Below, one piece after another: positions 13,887 through 23,300 of a stretch of DNA of 32,313 nucleotides. A model generated the notes under the pieces. That model worked only from the letters and a program-made list of their open reading frames with translations. It was not told where the DNA came from and made no database searches. Position 1 is the first letter of the stretch. Every line of letters begins with the position of its first letter. Position numbers and translations under genes: made by a program. Source of the DNA: an uncultured Allobaculum sp. (GTDB lineage Bacteria; Bacillota_I; Bacilli_A; Erysipelotrichales; Erysipelotrichaceae); the NCBI GenBank assembly GCA_910579655.1, contig CAJTVE010000038.1, positions 1 through 32,313 on the forward strand, read 5' to 3'.

Positions 13887-15863
13887 CTATTCTTGCGTCG
13901 GGGTGTTGGTTGGGCCGTCGGAATGGTTTGCACTGCTGCCATTGTTGTTGTGATCATGATGATCGCGATGGCTGTTGTAGTTTCGGCCATTTGGGCGATG
14001 GTTCTGCCGGCGGTTCTGGGTGCGCAGCCGATGCTGGGCGGCGATTTCTTCCATCGCTTTGCGGGAGTTCAGGATAACCGGAATGACGATCGGGTTGCGG
14101 TGCGTCTTTTTATAGAGATAAGGTTCGAGGGAGGAACGAATGCAGTTTTTGATATCCGCAAAGGTCGTTCTTTCCTTCATCTTATTCTGAAGAGCATTGG
14201 CAATGATGAATTCCGCTTCTTTGATCAAAGCCTGTGAGTCTTTTAAGAAGACAAAGCCGCGGCTGACGATGACCGGCCGGCTGAGCAGGGAGTTGGTCGA
14301 AGAATCAATCGGCACAATGACTGCAACCATGCCATTGTCAGCCAGGATTCGACGGTCTTTGAGAACAGCAGTAGACAGGCCGGAAATATCGTTGCCATCC
14401 ACATAAATATCATCACCCTGATAGCGCCAGTCAGACTGAATCACTTCATGGTTTCGTAACAGCAGGACGTCGCCGTTGGCGCAGACGAAGATATTTTCTT
14501 TTGGAATTCCCAGTTCCATGGCGCTCTGGCGATGCTGCATGAGCATTTTGTGCTCGCCATGGATGGGCATAAAGTATTTCGGCTTGATCAGCTGCATCAT
14601 CAGTTTCTGCTCCTGCTTGGAAGCATGACCGGTCGTGTGCAGGTTGTTGAGGATCGATTTGTTTAAAACCGTTGCGCCGGAGCGGAACAGCTTATCGACA
14701 ATCTTGTTGACCGAAGCATCGTTGCCTGGAATCGGGTTAGAGGAGAAGACTACGGTATCGGTGGGTTTGAGATGAATAAACCGATGGGTACCGTTGACAA
14801 TCCGGCTCAAGGCCGCTAATGGCTCGCCCTGGCTGCCGGTGCATAAAATGCAGACTTTATCATCCGGGGTTGATCGCAGTTCTTCAGGCGAAAGCAGATC
14901 GGAGTTTCTGATCTTGATGACGCCCATTTTGCGGCCGATTTCCACGACATTTTCCATGGACCGTCCAAAGACAGCGACTTTGCGGCCGGTTTTGATGGCC
15001 GCATCGATAATCTGCGCAACCCGGTACACATTGGAAGCAAAGGTCGCGATGATGATGCGGTCTTTGGAGTTTTTCATGATCTGCAAAATTTCTCTGGCCA
15101 CATCTTTTTCCGAAATGGAGAAGCCTTCCACACCGGAGTTGGTGGAATCTGACATGAGCAGATCGGGTTTCAGGGCGCCGATGTAGGCCATTTTCTGGTA
15201 ATCCGCGTTCTGACCAACTGGCGTCAGGTCGAATTTAAAGTCACCGGTATGAACGATCGAACCGTTTGGTGTGTTGATCATGACCCCTAAAGAATCTGGA
15301 ATGGAGTGGATCGTGTTGAAAAAGCCAATGTTGAAGTATTTAGTTTTAACAGCCGAATCTTCATTGATTTCAATAATGGGGACTTTGGGGGCGTCTTTAT
15401 GTTCAGCCAGTTTTTTTTCGATTAAAGCTTTCGCAAAGCGGGGAGCATAAATAGCATCAATGTTCACCTGCTTTAACAGAAACGGGATGCCCCCGATATG
15501 GTCTTCATGACCATGCGTGATGACCAGAATCTTGCGCTTGTTGTTGCAGCGAATCAGGTGGTGGTAATCTGGAATGACGTAATCGACGCCAAGCAGTTCA
15601 TCATCAGGAAAGAGCACGCCGCAGTCGACAATGGCAATTTCATTGCCATGTTCGTAGCAGTACATGTTCTTGCCGACTTCGCCTAAACCGCCCAGGGCAT
15701 AAATCTGGGTGTCGCCATCGAGTACTTTGGTCTTGTTGGCCGCGTTGTTTGAAGAAATCCGCCGGGGCACACGGACTGTTTTGTGAAAATTGGAATTCTT
15801 TTCTTTATGAGTTGATGGGTTGGTATTCTGATTGGTATTCATTGTAGACAATACAGCTTTCAT
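13887..15863 (-). CDS. rnj: Ribonuclease J
   Basis: A cytoplasmic 5'-exo/endoribonuclease for mRNA decay and rRNA maturation. The metallo-beta-lactamase core begins with IYALGGLGEVGKNMY and carries the zinc motif THGHEDHIGG near residue 118. The beta-CASP region and the late TGHASKQEQ and PIHGEH motifs follow, then the C-terminal domain. The 658 residues exceed the usual 550 or so. The excess is a polar N-terminal extension of about 45 residues rich in Asn, Thr and Lys, and an Asn/His/Arg-rich tail of about 45. The start is uncertain: the ATG at 15863 overlaps its AAAGG site, while the ATG at 15842 is 21 nt from it. The preceding reading frame ends in an ATGA overlap with the first ATG. J1 or J2 assignment is not possible from sequence alone. 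Confidence 0.93.
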   Translation of the reverse strand: MKAVLSTMNTNQNTNPSTHKEKNSNFHKTVRVPRRISSNNAANKTKVLDGDTQIYALGGLGEVGKNMYCYEHGNEIAIVDCGVLFPDDELLGVDYVIPDYHHLIRCNNKRKILVITHGHEDHIGGIPFLLKQVNIDAIYAPRFAKALIEKKLAEHKDAPKVPIIEINEDSAVKTKYFNIGFFNTIHSIPDSLGVMINTPNGSIVHTGDFKFDLTPVGQNADYQKMAYIGALKPDLLMSDSTNSGVEGFSISEKDVAREILQIMKNSKDRIIIATFASNVYRVAQIIDAAIKTGRKVAVFGRSMENVVEIGRKMGVIKIRNSDLLSPEELRSTPDDKVCILCTGSQGEPLAALSRIVNGTHRFIHLKPTDTVVFSSNPIPGNDASVNKIVDKLFRSGATVLNKSILNNLHTTGHASKQEQKLMMQLIKPKYFMPIHGEHKMLMQHRQSAMELGIPKENIFVCANGDVLLLRNHEVIQSDWRYQGDDIYVDGNDISGLSTAVLKDRRILADNGMVAVIVPIDSSTNSLLSRPVIVSRGFVFLKDSQALIKEAEFIIANALQNKMKERTTFADIKNCIRSSLEPYLYKKTHRNPIVIPVILNSRKAMEEIAAQHRLRTQNRRQNHRPNGRNYNSHRDHHDHNNNGSSANHSDGPTNTPTQE

Positions 15864-16116
15864 CCTTTCTTAGCCGAATAAGATGGAATCTCCCCGATCC
15901 AGACTGGAAGAGTAGAAAACCTGTTCCACAGGTCATCAGACGCAAAAGAACAGACAGAACAAAGGGAACAGAGATTCATGGATTCGTAATAAAACCGGCC
16001 TGAAATATGATTGAAGCCGGCTGCTTTCAAAATAGAGGGGGATCCATCGCAATTGAGACAGAACAAGGTGTCTTCATATTGCATTTATTCTACCATGTTC
16101 GACCGGTTCAAAGAAA
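15864..16116 (-). other. Leader region of RNase J, with a doubtful 74-codon frame
   Basis: This stretch separates the def terminator from the RNase J gene. An extended -10 (TGG before TAGAAT, near 16087-16095) suggests an RNase J promoter, giving a leader of about 220 nt. The leader contains a small hairpin (ACCTG-TGGAA-CAGGT, then TTTTC). A cysteine-rich 74-codon frame (16084 to 15860) ends in an ATGA overlap with the first RNase J ATG. Its own ATG lies upstream of the predicted transcript start and it lacks a ribosome binding site, so it is not called as a gene. It does not resemble RpoY, which occupies this slot in B. subtilis. Confidence 0.45.
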
Positions 16117-16119
16117 AAA

Positions 16120-16137
16120 GCGGCTCAATTGAGCCGC
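16120..16137 (-). terminator. Terminator of def
   Basis: GCGGCTC-AATT-GAGCCGC forms a 7-bp stem. Leftward it is followed by TTTTTTCTTT. It separates def from the RNase J transcript. Confidence 0.88.
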
Positions 16138-16177
16138 AATTCCAGTCTTACATTCCTGAGATCGTTTGATTTCTGTC

Positions 16178-16723
16178 TTATTCAACCGCGATCATGTCAT
16201 CCGTTACCTGGTCAACGATCCGGTCATAAAAGAGAATCCCAGAAAGATGGTCAATTTCATGCTGGAGGACAATAGCCGGGTAGCCGGTTTCTTCAATGAC
16301 AACGTTCTGATCCGTTAACAGATCATAGGCGCGCACTTTGATGTGATTGGAGCGGACAACCGGTCCTTCATGAAGGTCAGGTACACTCAGACACCCTTCG
16401 CCCCCTGGCAGATACGCTTTGCGCACACTCTTGGAAATAATTTTTGGATTGGCCAGAGCGTATTCTTTCATTGTACCATCTTCCATGGGAACGACAACGG
16501 CTAAAAGCTTTTTCGGGATTCCAACCTGGATGGAGGCAATGCCTACGGCTGGCGAAAGGTTGCGTTTTTCGCACAGCTCATCATCCTGGCTGTCTTTGAC
16601 ATACTGATACAGTGCCTGCAGCAGTTCTTTGTCTTCTGCATTTAAAGGCAGGGGAACATTCGCACTGGACTGACGAATGCGTGGATCGGTATCAAAAATA
16701 ATATTTTCATTGGAAAGTTCCAT
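16178..16723 (-). CDS. def: Peptide deformylase
   Basis: A 181-residue metalloenzyme that removes the formyl group from nascent proteins at the ribosome. The three motifs are present. Motif 1 is variant, GIASIQ (61-66) in place of GLAAPQ, with the essential Gln66 kept. Motif 2 is EGCLSVP with metal-binding Cys111. Motif 3 is HEIDH, with His155, Glu156 and His159. Length and the insert after motif 1 fit the type II (Gram-positive) form. The ATG at 16723 follows AGGAG by 9 nt; a TTG three codons upstream touches that site and is rejected. It lies next to the RNase J gene, as in B. subtilis, but each has its own terminator. Confidence 0.95.
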   Translation of the reverse strand: MELSNENIIFDTDPRIRQSSANVPLPLNAEDKELLQALYQYVKDSQDDELCEKRNLSPAVGIASIQVGIPKKLLAVVVPMEDGTMKEYALANPKIISKSVRKAYLPGGEGCLSVPDLHEGPVVRSNHIKVRAYDLLTDQNVVIEETGYPAIVLQHEIDHLSGILFYDRIVDQVTDDMIAVE

Positions 16724-17146
16724 CGTGATCAACTCCTGTTTACTGGTTGTTTAAAACTCAAAGGGATCTTTGCAAAAATTGGATGCGAAATGTTCAGGCT
16801 CAGCAAAATGCGCAGGGTCTGTCCTGGTGGCATTGGATCTGCTGGCGTTTGGCAGATCAAAATCAGTTGGCTGCGCGTTTGTTTTCAGGCAGACGTTTCT
16901 TGATAGAAAACAGCCGGATCAGAAAGAAAAAGATTGCATCATCATCCGCTTCAGAGATACCTTTGAAGAACAGGCCAGGTTTTCTGAATGAAGATCCAGA
17001 ACACTGGATTGCGGATTCAGAAAGGAAGGGCCTGTATCATGCCTATTCTAATGGTTTTGCCAGTCGGTTTCAAACGCTGACGAAAGGCGGCACAAAGCTC
17101 TGAGATGGATGTGATAGAATAAGAAGAATTCAGGGGGGATGATTTC
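16724..17146. other. Intergenic region between def and ftsW
   Basis: A 423-bp divergent region. Rightward frames of up to 118 codons exist, but they lack a ribosome binding site and any recognisable domain. A TAGAAT at 17115-17120 could be a -10 box for ftsW, but no convincing -35 is seen. Nothing else stands out. Confidence 0.5.
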
Positions 17147-18499
17147 TTGCAAGCTTCGGCAAAAAAACAGAAAAAAGCAGAAAAGCTCTCTTTGGGCGAA
17201 CGGCTCAGGCGAGTCGTGATTCCAAAATCTGGAACTGACAAATCCATCACTCTGGCCATGGTCTGTCTGATGATTTTTGGATCGGCGATGGTCATTTCAA
17301 CCAACCTGGGGACAACCGTCGGGCATGTGAGGGATATGTACATTGGCATTATCCGACAGGGAATGTTCTGCGTTCTCGGGTGGTTCGTCTATTGTTTTCT
17401 TTCCTGGGTTTTCAATTATCGACGGGTAAACCGCATTTTGCAGTGGATCCTGGTGGGGGCATACTTTGTCGTTCTGGTCTACACTGCGATTGCCGGAATC
17501 GATGTGAACGGTTCTAAAGCGTGGATTTCCCTGGGATTGGCAACTGTTCAGCCTTCCGAATTTGGTAAGCCTTTATTGATCCTGATGCTGGCCCTGTCCA
17601 TCCACAACATGAAGGAGCTGCCAAAAGAGAAGCAGACGTTCTGGCATGTTTTCACGATTCCGCTTGTGCTGCTGCTCTTTTCGGTCGTCTTTGTCGGCGG
17701 TCTGCAAAAAGACTTCGGATCCCTGATTATTACATTGGGAATCGGGTTTGTCGGCATCATGGTTCCAAGCTATAAAAATCTGAAAGGCTGGCAGCACTGG
17801 CTGCTGTTGTTCTTTCTGGTGATGGTGATCCTGTTTGTGGTGGGCGTCTATGTCACGGACTGGTTTACCGAATGGTTCAGTGATGTTCCACTCCTTCGCC
17901 ATATTGCCGTTCGAATCGCCAACATGAAAAATCCGTATCTGAGCATTCATGATGAGGGCTATCAGCCAGCCAATGCTTTGTATGGAATTGCGGATGGCGG
18001 TCTGTTTGGACAGGGATTTGGCAGTTCGGTTCGTAAATACGGCTTTTTAACCCAGGCAGAATCTGACTATATTCTGGCGATTGTCATTGAAGAAACCGGA
18101 ATTATCGGCCTTGGTGTCATTGTTGCCTTATATGGTCTGCTGGTGTGGAGACTGCTGTATTGGGCTTTACATGTAAAAGAAGGCGCCGATAAAGTGCTCT
18201 TTACCTGCACGGCTGCCTATTTCATGCTCCACTTTATTATCAACGTGGGGGGCGTCAGCACCTTGCTTCCCATGACAGGGGTGCCGCTGCTTCTGATTTC
18301 AGCGGGCGGTTCTTCCCTGATGGCGGTCTGCATCGCCCTTGGAATTGCCCAGGCCAGAATTGTGGCGATCCGCCCTCGCATTGAAATGCTGCAGGATATC
18401 GAGCATAAAAGCAAAGCGGCCATGGATGAATACCACAACCTTCAAAATGGCAGAAGACAGAAAAAAACAACGCGTAAGCCGCGCAGAAAGAGAGCATAG
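17147..18499 (+). CDS. ftsW: SEDS-family peptidoglycan polymerase, FtsW-like
   Basis: A 450-residue membrane glycosyltransferase that polymerises lipid II with a partner class B PBP. After a 35-residue basic N-terminus there are about ten membrane segments. Signatures include GSKAWISLGLATVQPSEFGKP, LQKDFGS, GQGFGSSVRK, then AESDYILAIVIEETG, and the late NVGGVSTLLPMTGVPLLLISAGGSSL. The last motif fits FtsW/RodA/SpoVE. The C-terminal 60 residues are cytoplasmic and very basic (RRQKKTTRKPRRKRA). It starts at TTG 17147, with AGGGGGG 8 nt upstream; no in-frame ATG is close. A RodA role is possible, because the partner PBP is not in the window. It is followed by its own terminator. Confidence 0.9.
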   Translation: MQASAKKQKKAEKLSLGERLRRVVIPKSGTDKSITLAMVCLMIFGSAMVISTNLGTTVGHVRDMYIGIIRQGMFCVLGWFVYCFLSWVFNYRRVNRILQWILVGAYFVVLVYTAIAGIDVNGSKAWISLGLATVQPSEFGKPLLILMLALSIHNMKELPKEKQTFWHVFTIPLVLLLFSVVFVGGLQKDFGSLIITLGIGFVGIMVPSYKNLKGWQHWLLLFFLVMVILFVVGVYVTDWFTEWFSDVPLLRHIAVRIANMKNPYLSIHDEGYQPANALYGIADGGLFGQGFGSSVRKYGFLTQAESDYILAIVIEETGIIGLGVIVALYGLLVWRLLYWALHVKEGADKVLFTCTAAYFMLHFIINVGGVSTLLPMTGVPLLLISAGGSSLMAVCIALGIAQARIVAIRPRIEMLQDIEHKSKAAMDEYHNLQNGRRQKKTTRKPRRKRA

Positions 18500-18705
18500 G
18501 TGGATCCGGTTTCGCCAATTCAGTTAAACGGATCTAACCGGGCAAATTCACTTGCGCCTGATGAAACGGATTCAATTCAGTGCATTCACTCAAGCTGGCA
18601 GCCTGGATCAAATCACCAAATCAAATCGAGAACAGGGTGCAAATTGAATTCTTGGCCGGGATTGAATAGAATCGCCGTGCCCAATGTCATAAAATAGAGA
18701 AGGAA

Positions 18706-18733
18706 AGCTGAGTCTGAGGATTCGGCTTTTTTT
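18706..18733 (+). terminator. Terminator of ftsW
   Basis: AGCTGAGTC (18706-18714) and GATTCGGCT (18719-18727) pair with two G-T wobbles around a TGAG loop, followed by six T. Confidence 0.82.
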
Positions 18734-19158
18734 CAGCCTTGTTTCTTTGCTTTATGAGGAACACCTGACTGGCGAAAGAGGTTCAGTGCTGCTTGTGGAT
18801 TTTGGATATCTGCCATACAGGCTGCTTCAACAAGAGAACAGCACAAAAGAAAAAAACGGAAAAAAGAACGAACCGAAAGAAAAAATTGGAAGCCATCGAA
18901 AAAAGCGCAGTGCCCAAAAACAAATCTGGACAGGTGTTTTCAATATCCGAAAAAACACCGGCTGCCTGGAAAAAAGGCAAGAATCACAAGCAATTGCTTT
19001 TTGAAGGGATTACAGTATCCTGGCAGCCTTGCCACACTTTCGGCGGGATGATAAAAGATCGGATCTTTTTGCTGCCCAGTTGCATCGCCTGGCAGGATTC
19101 TAAAAAATCAGAAAGCACAGACGCAACAGATCGAATTTTTGAAAGGAAGGTCTTTACA
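18734..19158. other. Long A-rich non-coding region upstream of coaD
   Basis: No gene is recognised in these 425 bp. Two overlapping rightward frames run through it. One is in frame with coaD, but both are lysine-rich, low-complexity and without a ribosome binding site. The region is strongly purine-rich on the plus strand (runs of AAAAA, GAAAA). It contains a small hairpin (AAAAGAT-CGG-ATCTTTT, about 19052-19068) followed by T. It may be a long leader or a decayed gene. Confidence 0.45.
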
Positions 19159-19668
19159 ATGAGTACAGGAGTATTTGCGGGATCATTTGACCCGCCAACC
19201 AAAGGCCATGAAGATATCATTGAACGCGCAAGTAAACTGTTTGATCGCGTGATTGTCATGGTCAGTCCCAATTCGGCCAAACATGGACTGTTTACGACCG
19301 AACAGAAACTTGCCTGGCTTCAGGACATGACAGAAGATCTCGACAATGTCGAGGTGGCTCTCTGTGATGGTCTGACCATTGCCAGAGCCAGAGAACTTGG
19401 CGGCACGGTATTGGTTCGCTCGATGCGCAATGAGAGCGACTATCTTCCAGAAGCCAACAACGCCTGGCTCAATGCCGAAATGAAGCAGGGAATGGAGACT
19501 CTGTTTCTGCTTGGAAAACCGGAACATTCTCTGATTTCATCCAGCAATGTCCGGGAACTGCTCAAATACAACCAGAGCATCGAATTTATGGTGCCGGAAT
19601 GCGTATTTGAAGCCCTGCAACCCCAGTTTGCCTGCAAGGCAGATGTCAACAAGGAGGAAAAACAATGA
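19159..19668 (+). CDS. coaD: Phosphopantetheine adenylyltransferase
   Basis: A 169-residue enzyme that makes dephospho-CoA from ATP and 4'-phosphopantetheine, the penultimate step of CoA synthesis. The nucleotidyltransferase motif is GSFDPPTKGHEDII (T/HxGH type), followed by LVRSMRNESDYLPE for substrate binding and ISSSNVRELL (the ISSTxVR motif). Length matches the family (about 160). The ATG at 19159 follows AGGAAGG by 8 nt; the open frame extends 122 codons upstream but has no family sequence. Its stop overlaps the rnc start as ATGA, so coaD, rnc and polC form one operon. Confidence 0.94.
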   Translation: MSTGVFAGSFDPPTKGHEDIIERASKLFDRVIVMVSPNSAKHGLFTTEQKLAWLQDMTEDLDNVEVALCDGLTIARARELGGTVLVRSMRNESDYLPEANNAWLNAEMKQGMETLFLLGKPEHSLISSSNVRELLKYNQSIEFMVPECVFEALQPQFACKADVNKEEKQ

Positions 19669-20348
19669 AAACTTTGACGGACTGGCTGCGAAGCAAAGGA
19701 TTTACGCCTGACAATATTCAGCTGTATTACGAGGCGTGTACCCATTCTTCCTATGCCAATGAACACCATTCCGGGATCGATAACAACGAACGTCTGGAAT
19801 TTGTCGGAGATGCTGTGCTGCAGATCTGGTCTGCCACTGCTCTCTATAAATTAATGCCCAAACTTCATGAAGGGAAAATGACCACTATCCGGGCCCAGAC
19901 AGTCTGCGAATCCACGCTGGCCAAACTGAATGAGCAGCTTGGCTGGTATAAATTCCTGCGACTTGGAGTCGGGGAAGAAAAAAGCGGGGGACGTATGCGC
20001 CCATCTATTCTGGCTGACCATTTTGAAGCGTGCATCGGCGCGATCTATCTGGATCTTGGCTATGAGGCTGCCGCCAAAATCCTCGATGAGTACATGAAAC
20101 CATTGATCACGGCTGAAAAACCAGAAGATGTAACCGACTATAAAACCCAGCTGCAGGAATACGTGCAGACCGATAACAAACGCACCATCCAGTATCGCCT
20201 GCTCGATGAAAGCGGCCCAAGCAACTCCCCGACTTTCAAAATGGGTGTTTTCCTTGATGACATCTGCATGGGGGTAGGCGAAAGCTCAACCAAAAAGAAA
20301 GCCGAACAGAAAGCTGCGCGCGAAGCCCTTAGAAAGCTGGCGATTTAA
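19665..20348 (+). CDS. rnc: Ribonuclease III
   Basis: A 227-residue double-strand-specific endoribonuclease for rRNA processing. The signature NERLEFVGDAVL lies at about 41-52 and contains the catalytic carboxylates. The second acidic cluster is LADHFEACIGAIYLD (about 117-131). The double-stranded-RNA binding domain runs from about 157 to the end (KTQLQEYVQ... KKKAEQKAAREAL). It starts inside the coaD stop (ATGA), with AAGGAGG about 7 nt before. Its stop overlaps the polC ATG as TAATG. Such coupling suggests fixed ratios of the three proteins. Confidence 0.95.
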   Translation: MKTLTDWLRSKGFTPDNIQLYYEACTHSSYANEHHSGIDNNERLEFVGDAVLQIWSATALYKLMPKLHEGKMTTIRAQTVCESTLAKLNEQLGWYKFLRLGVGEEKSGGRMRPSILADHFEACIGAIYLDLGYEAAAKILDEYMKPLITAEKPEDVTDYKTQLQEYVQTDNKRTIQYRLLDESGPSNSPTFKMGVFLDDICMGVGESSTKKKAEQKAAREALRKLAI

Positions 20349-23300
20349 TGGCGCGGCCGATCAGTGACCTGCTTGCGGATTGCTTAAGTGCCGACCTTCT
20401 TGAACTGCTGCGTGATGCGACGCTGAAAGAAACACCAATTTACCATTCGAAAAGCCAGAAACTGGATATGAAATGGGATCTTCCAGCCCCTTTGCGGCTG
20501 GAAGAGTATGAACGGATTGTTCACGAGCTGCGCATGGCGCTCCATACCGATATTCATCTGAATTTAAACTCCACCAGTGCCGAGTGTCCATTAGAGCTTG
20601 TTGAGCCCTACCTGAACCGGATCTGCGCACTGGATGTCCAGCTGGAGGCCTTCAAGGGCCTCCATCCTACTTTCAACGGAGCCCAAAGCCTGCTCTATAC
20701 CACGACGCGCCCGGATAACCATCAGGCGATGCTGGAAAATCGCAGCCGTCTGGAACAGCGCCTGGCAGAGCATGGTCTGCCCTTGCAGGTCATGTGCCAG
20801 TATGAAGATCCCGGAGAAATTCCAGGGCCTGTGGCGCCCGTACCAGAAGGCTATGTTCCGCAGGCATCAAGACCTGCCCCCTTGCACCCCGCCGAAAATA
20901 ACTACCGCAATGGCCGGTCGGGATCTTATGGAAGCAAGAAGGCGGAAGAAGTCGCGATTCGCGATCTCGTTGACGGGATGCAGTTTGTCACCATCACTGG
21001 CCGGGTGTTCGCAGTGGAAATCAAGGAAATCCGTTCGGGCCGTAAACTGATGGAACTTTACATCAGTGATGATGATGAAGCGATTCTGTGCAAGACCTTT
21101 GAGCGCCGTAACTTCACGGCTGAGCAGATGGAAGAAATCCGGGTCGGGGATTACCTGCACGTCAGTGGCAATGTCAGCTACGACACCTATAAGCGCAATA
21201 TTGTCCTGCAGTTCAGCAAAGTGGAACCAGCCCGCAAGCCCAAACGCAAAGATGATGAAATTGAAAAACGAATTGAATGGCACGTTCATTCCACCTTCTC
21301 CGAAATGGATGGCGTGTGCGGCATTGAGTCTTTCATTCAGCAGGCCTGGGACTGGGGCATGAAGGGCATTGGTCTTTGCGACCATAACGTCGTGCAGGCC
21401 TTTCCAATGGCCCAGCACAAAATTGAAGCTCTCCAGAAAAAAGACCCAAATCGCCAGTTTAAAATGTTGTATGGCTGTGAAATGACGATGGTTTCTTCGG
21501 AATACAAGATTGTTCACAACCTGCGGGATCAGCGGCTCGAAGATGCCGAATATGTCATTTTCGACCTGGAAACCACGGGTCTTTCCAATCGTCTGGATGA
21601 CATCATTGAATTTGGTGCCGTCAAGATGAAGGAAAGTGAAATCATTGACCGCAGGCAGTTTTTTATCAACCCGAAACGGAAAATTCCGGTTTCGATTTCT
21701 GAACTGACGCATATTCAGCAGTCCGATGTCGATGACGCAAAACCGATTGAAGAGATGTTTGATGTCATCAAAGACTTCATCGGCGATGCAATCCTGGTTG
21801 CCCATAACGCGACTTTCGACGTGGGCATGCTCAACGCGGCGGCCAGAAAACTGGGTCGTCCGGAATTTACCAACCCGGTCATTGATACACTGCCAGCCAG
21901 CTATTCCATGATGGATCTGCGCAGCTATCGTCTGGGAAATGTGTGCCGCCATTATGAAGTGGATTATGATGGCGAAGGCGCGCACCGTGCCGACTATGAT
22001 GCCGAAGTCCTTTCCCAGGTTTTCCTGTACATGCTGCGCGAATGGGGACCTGATGCGACTCTGGAATCCGTCAGCAAGCTGGATAACTCCACGGCCCTGC
22101 GTAAAAACCATGGCAAGCACATTACAGTTTTTGCCAAAAACAAACAGGGACTCAAAGAACTCTTTGAACTGGTTACCCTGTCCCATACGACCTATCTCAA
22201 ATACAACCCGAATGCAACCAACGTAACTGGCGCCCCGATCATCCCGCGCCATGTGCTCGAAGAGTACCATGCCAAAGGCAACCTGTTGTTTGGCTCGTCC
22301 TGCCAGAATGGAGAAATCTTCGACCTGGCTCATACCCGTTCCGAAAAGGAACTGGTCGAAGCAGCCAAGTTCTATGACTATCTGGAAATCCAGCCATTAG
22401 CGGTCTACAAACATCTGCTCGATATGCAGACCGTCCATTCGGTTGGGGAGCTCCAGCAGATTCTGCGCTTTATTCTGGATGCCGGCGCCAAAGCCGGTGT
22501 TCCGGTCATCGCCTCGGGGGACTGCCATTATGTAGAACCCCGTCAAAAGCGAGTGCGCGATGTCTATATCAACGCCAAAACCAGTGGCAATTCCCGCCAT
22601 CCACTCTATTTTCGAAACTTCCAGCAGCGTAAAGAATGCTCTTCGCCCGATCAGCATCTGCTGACGACTGGTGAGATGTTAGCTGCATTTGACTGGCTGG
22701 ATGAAGCGACAAAGCGCGAAATTGTGCTTGAAAATTCCAACAAGCTGTTTGAGCAGACGGAAGTCCTCTTGCCAATCAAGGACAAACTGTATCCGCCTGA
22801 TATTGAAGGATCTGACCAGAAACTTTCAGATATCTGTTATGAAACCGCCCGCAAAAAATATGGGGATCCGCTGCCTGAACCGGTTGAAGCCCGCCTGAAA
22901 CGTGAACTCGATGCGATCATTGGTGCTGGTTACTATGTGGTTTACTACATCTCTCATCTGCTTGTTAAAAAGTCCAATGAAGATGGTTATCTGGTTGGTT
23001 CGCGAGGATCGGTTGGATCGTCCTTTGTTGCGACCATGTCGGGAATTACCGAAGTCAATCCGCTTGCGCCTCATTATCTGTGTCCAAACTGCCACCACTT
23101 GGAATGGATTACCGATGGCAGTGTACATTCCGGTTTTGATTTGCCGGATAAAAACTGTCCGGAATGCGGCACACCGATGAAAGGCGATGGGCAGGATATC
23201 CCATTCGAAACCTTCTTAGGGTTCCATGGCGATAAAGTTCCGGATATCGACTTGAACTTCTCCGGTGACTACCAGCCAAACGCGCATGCATTCACCAAGA

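Noticed and set aside
15860..16084. 74-residue cysteine-rich protein before RNase J, or RpoY
   Set aside because: Its ATG lies upstream of the likely transcript start, no ribosome binding site is seen, and it has no resemblance to RpoY. It is kept only as a leader-region finding.
18793..19158. Possible 122-residue N-terminal extension of CoaD
   Set aside because: The sequence is lysine-rich and low in complexity. The protein from the ATG at 19159 already has the full family length and a good ribosome binding site.
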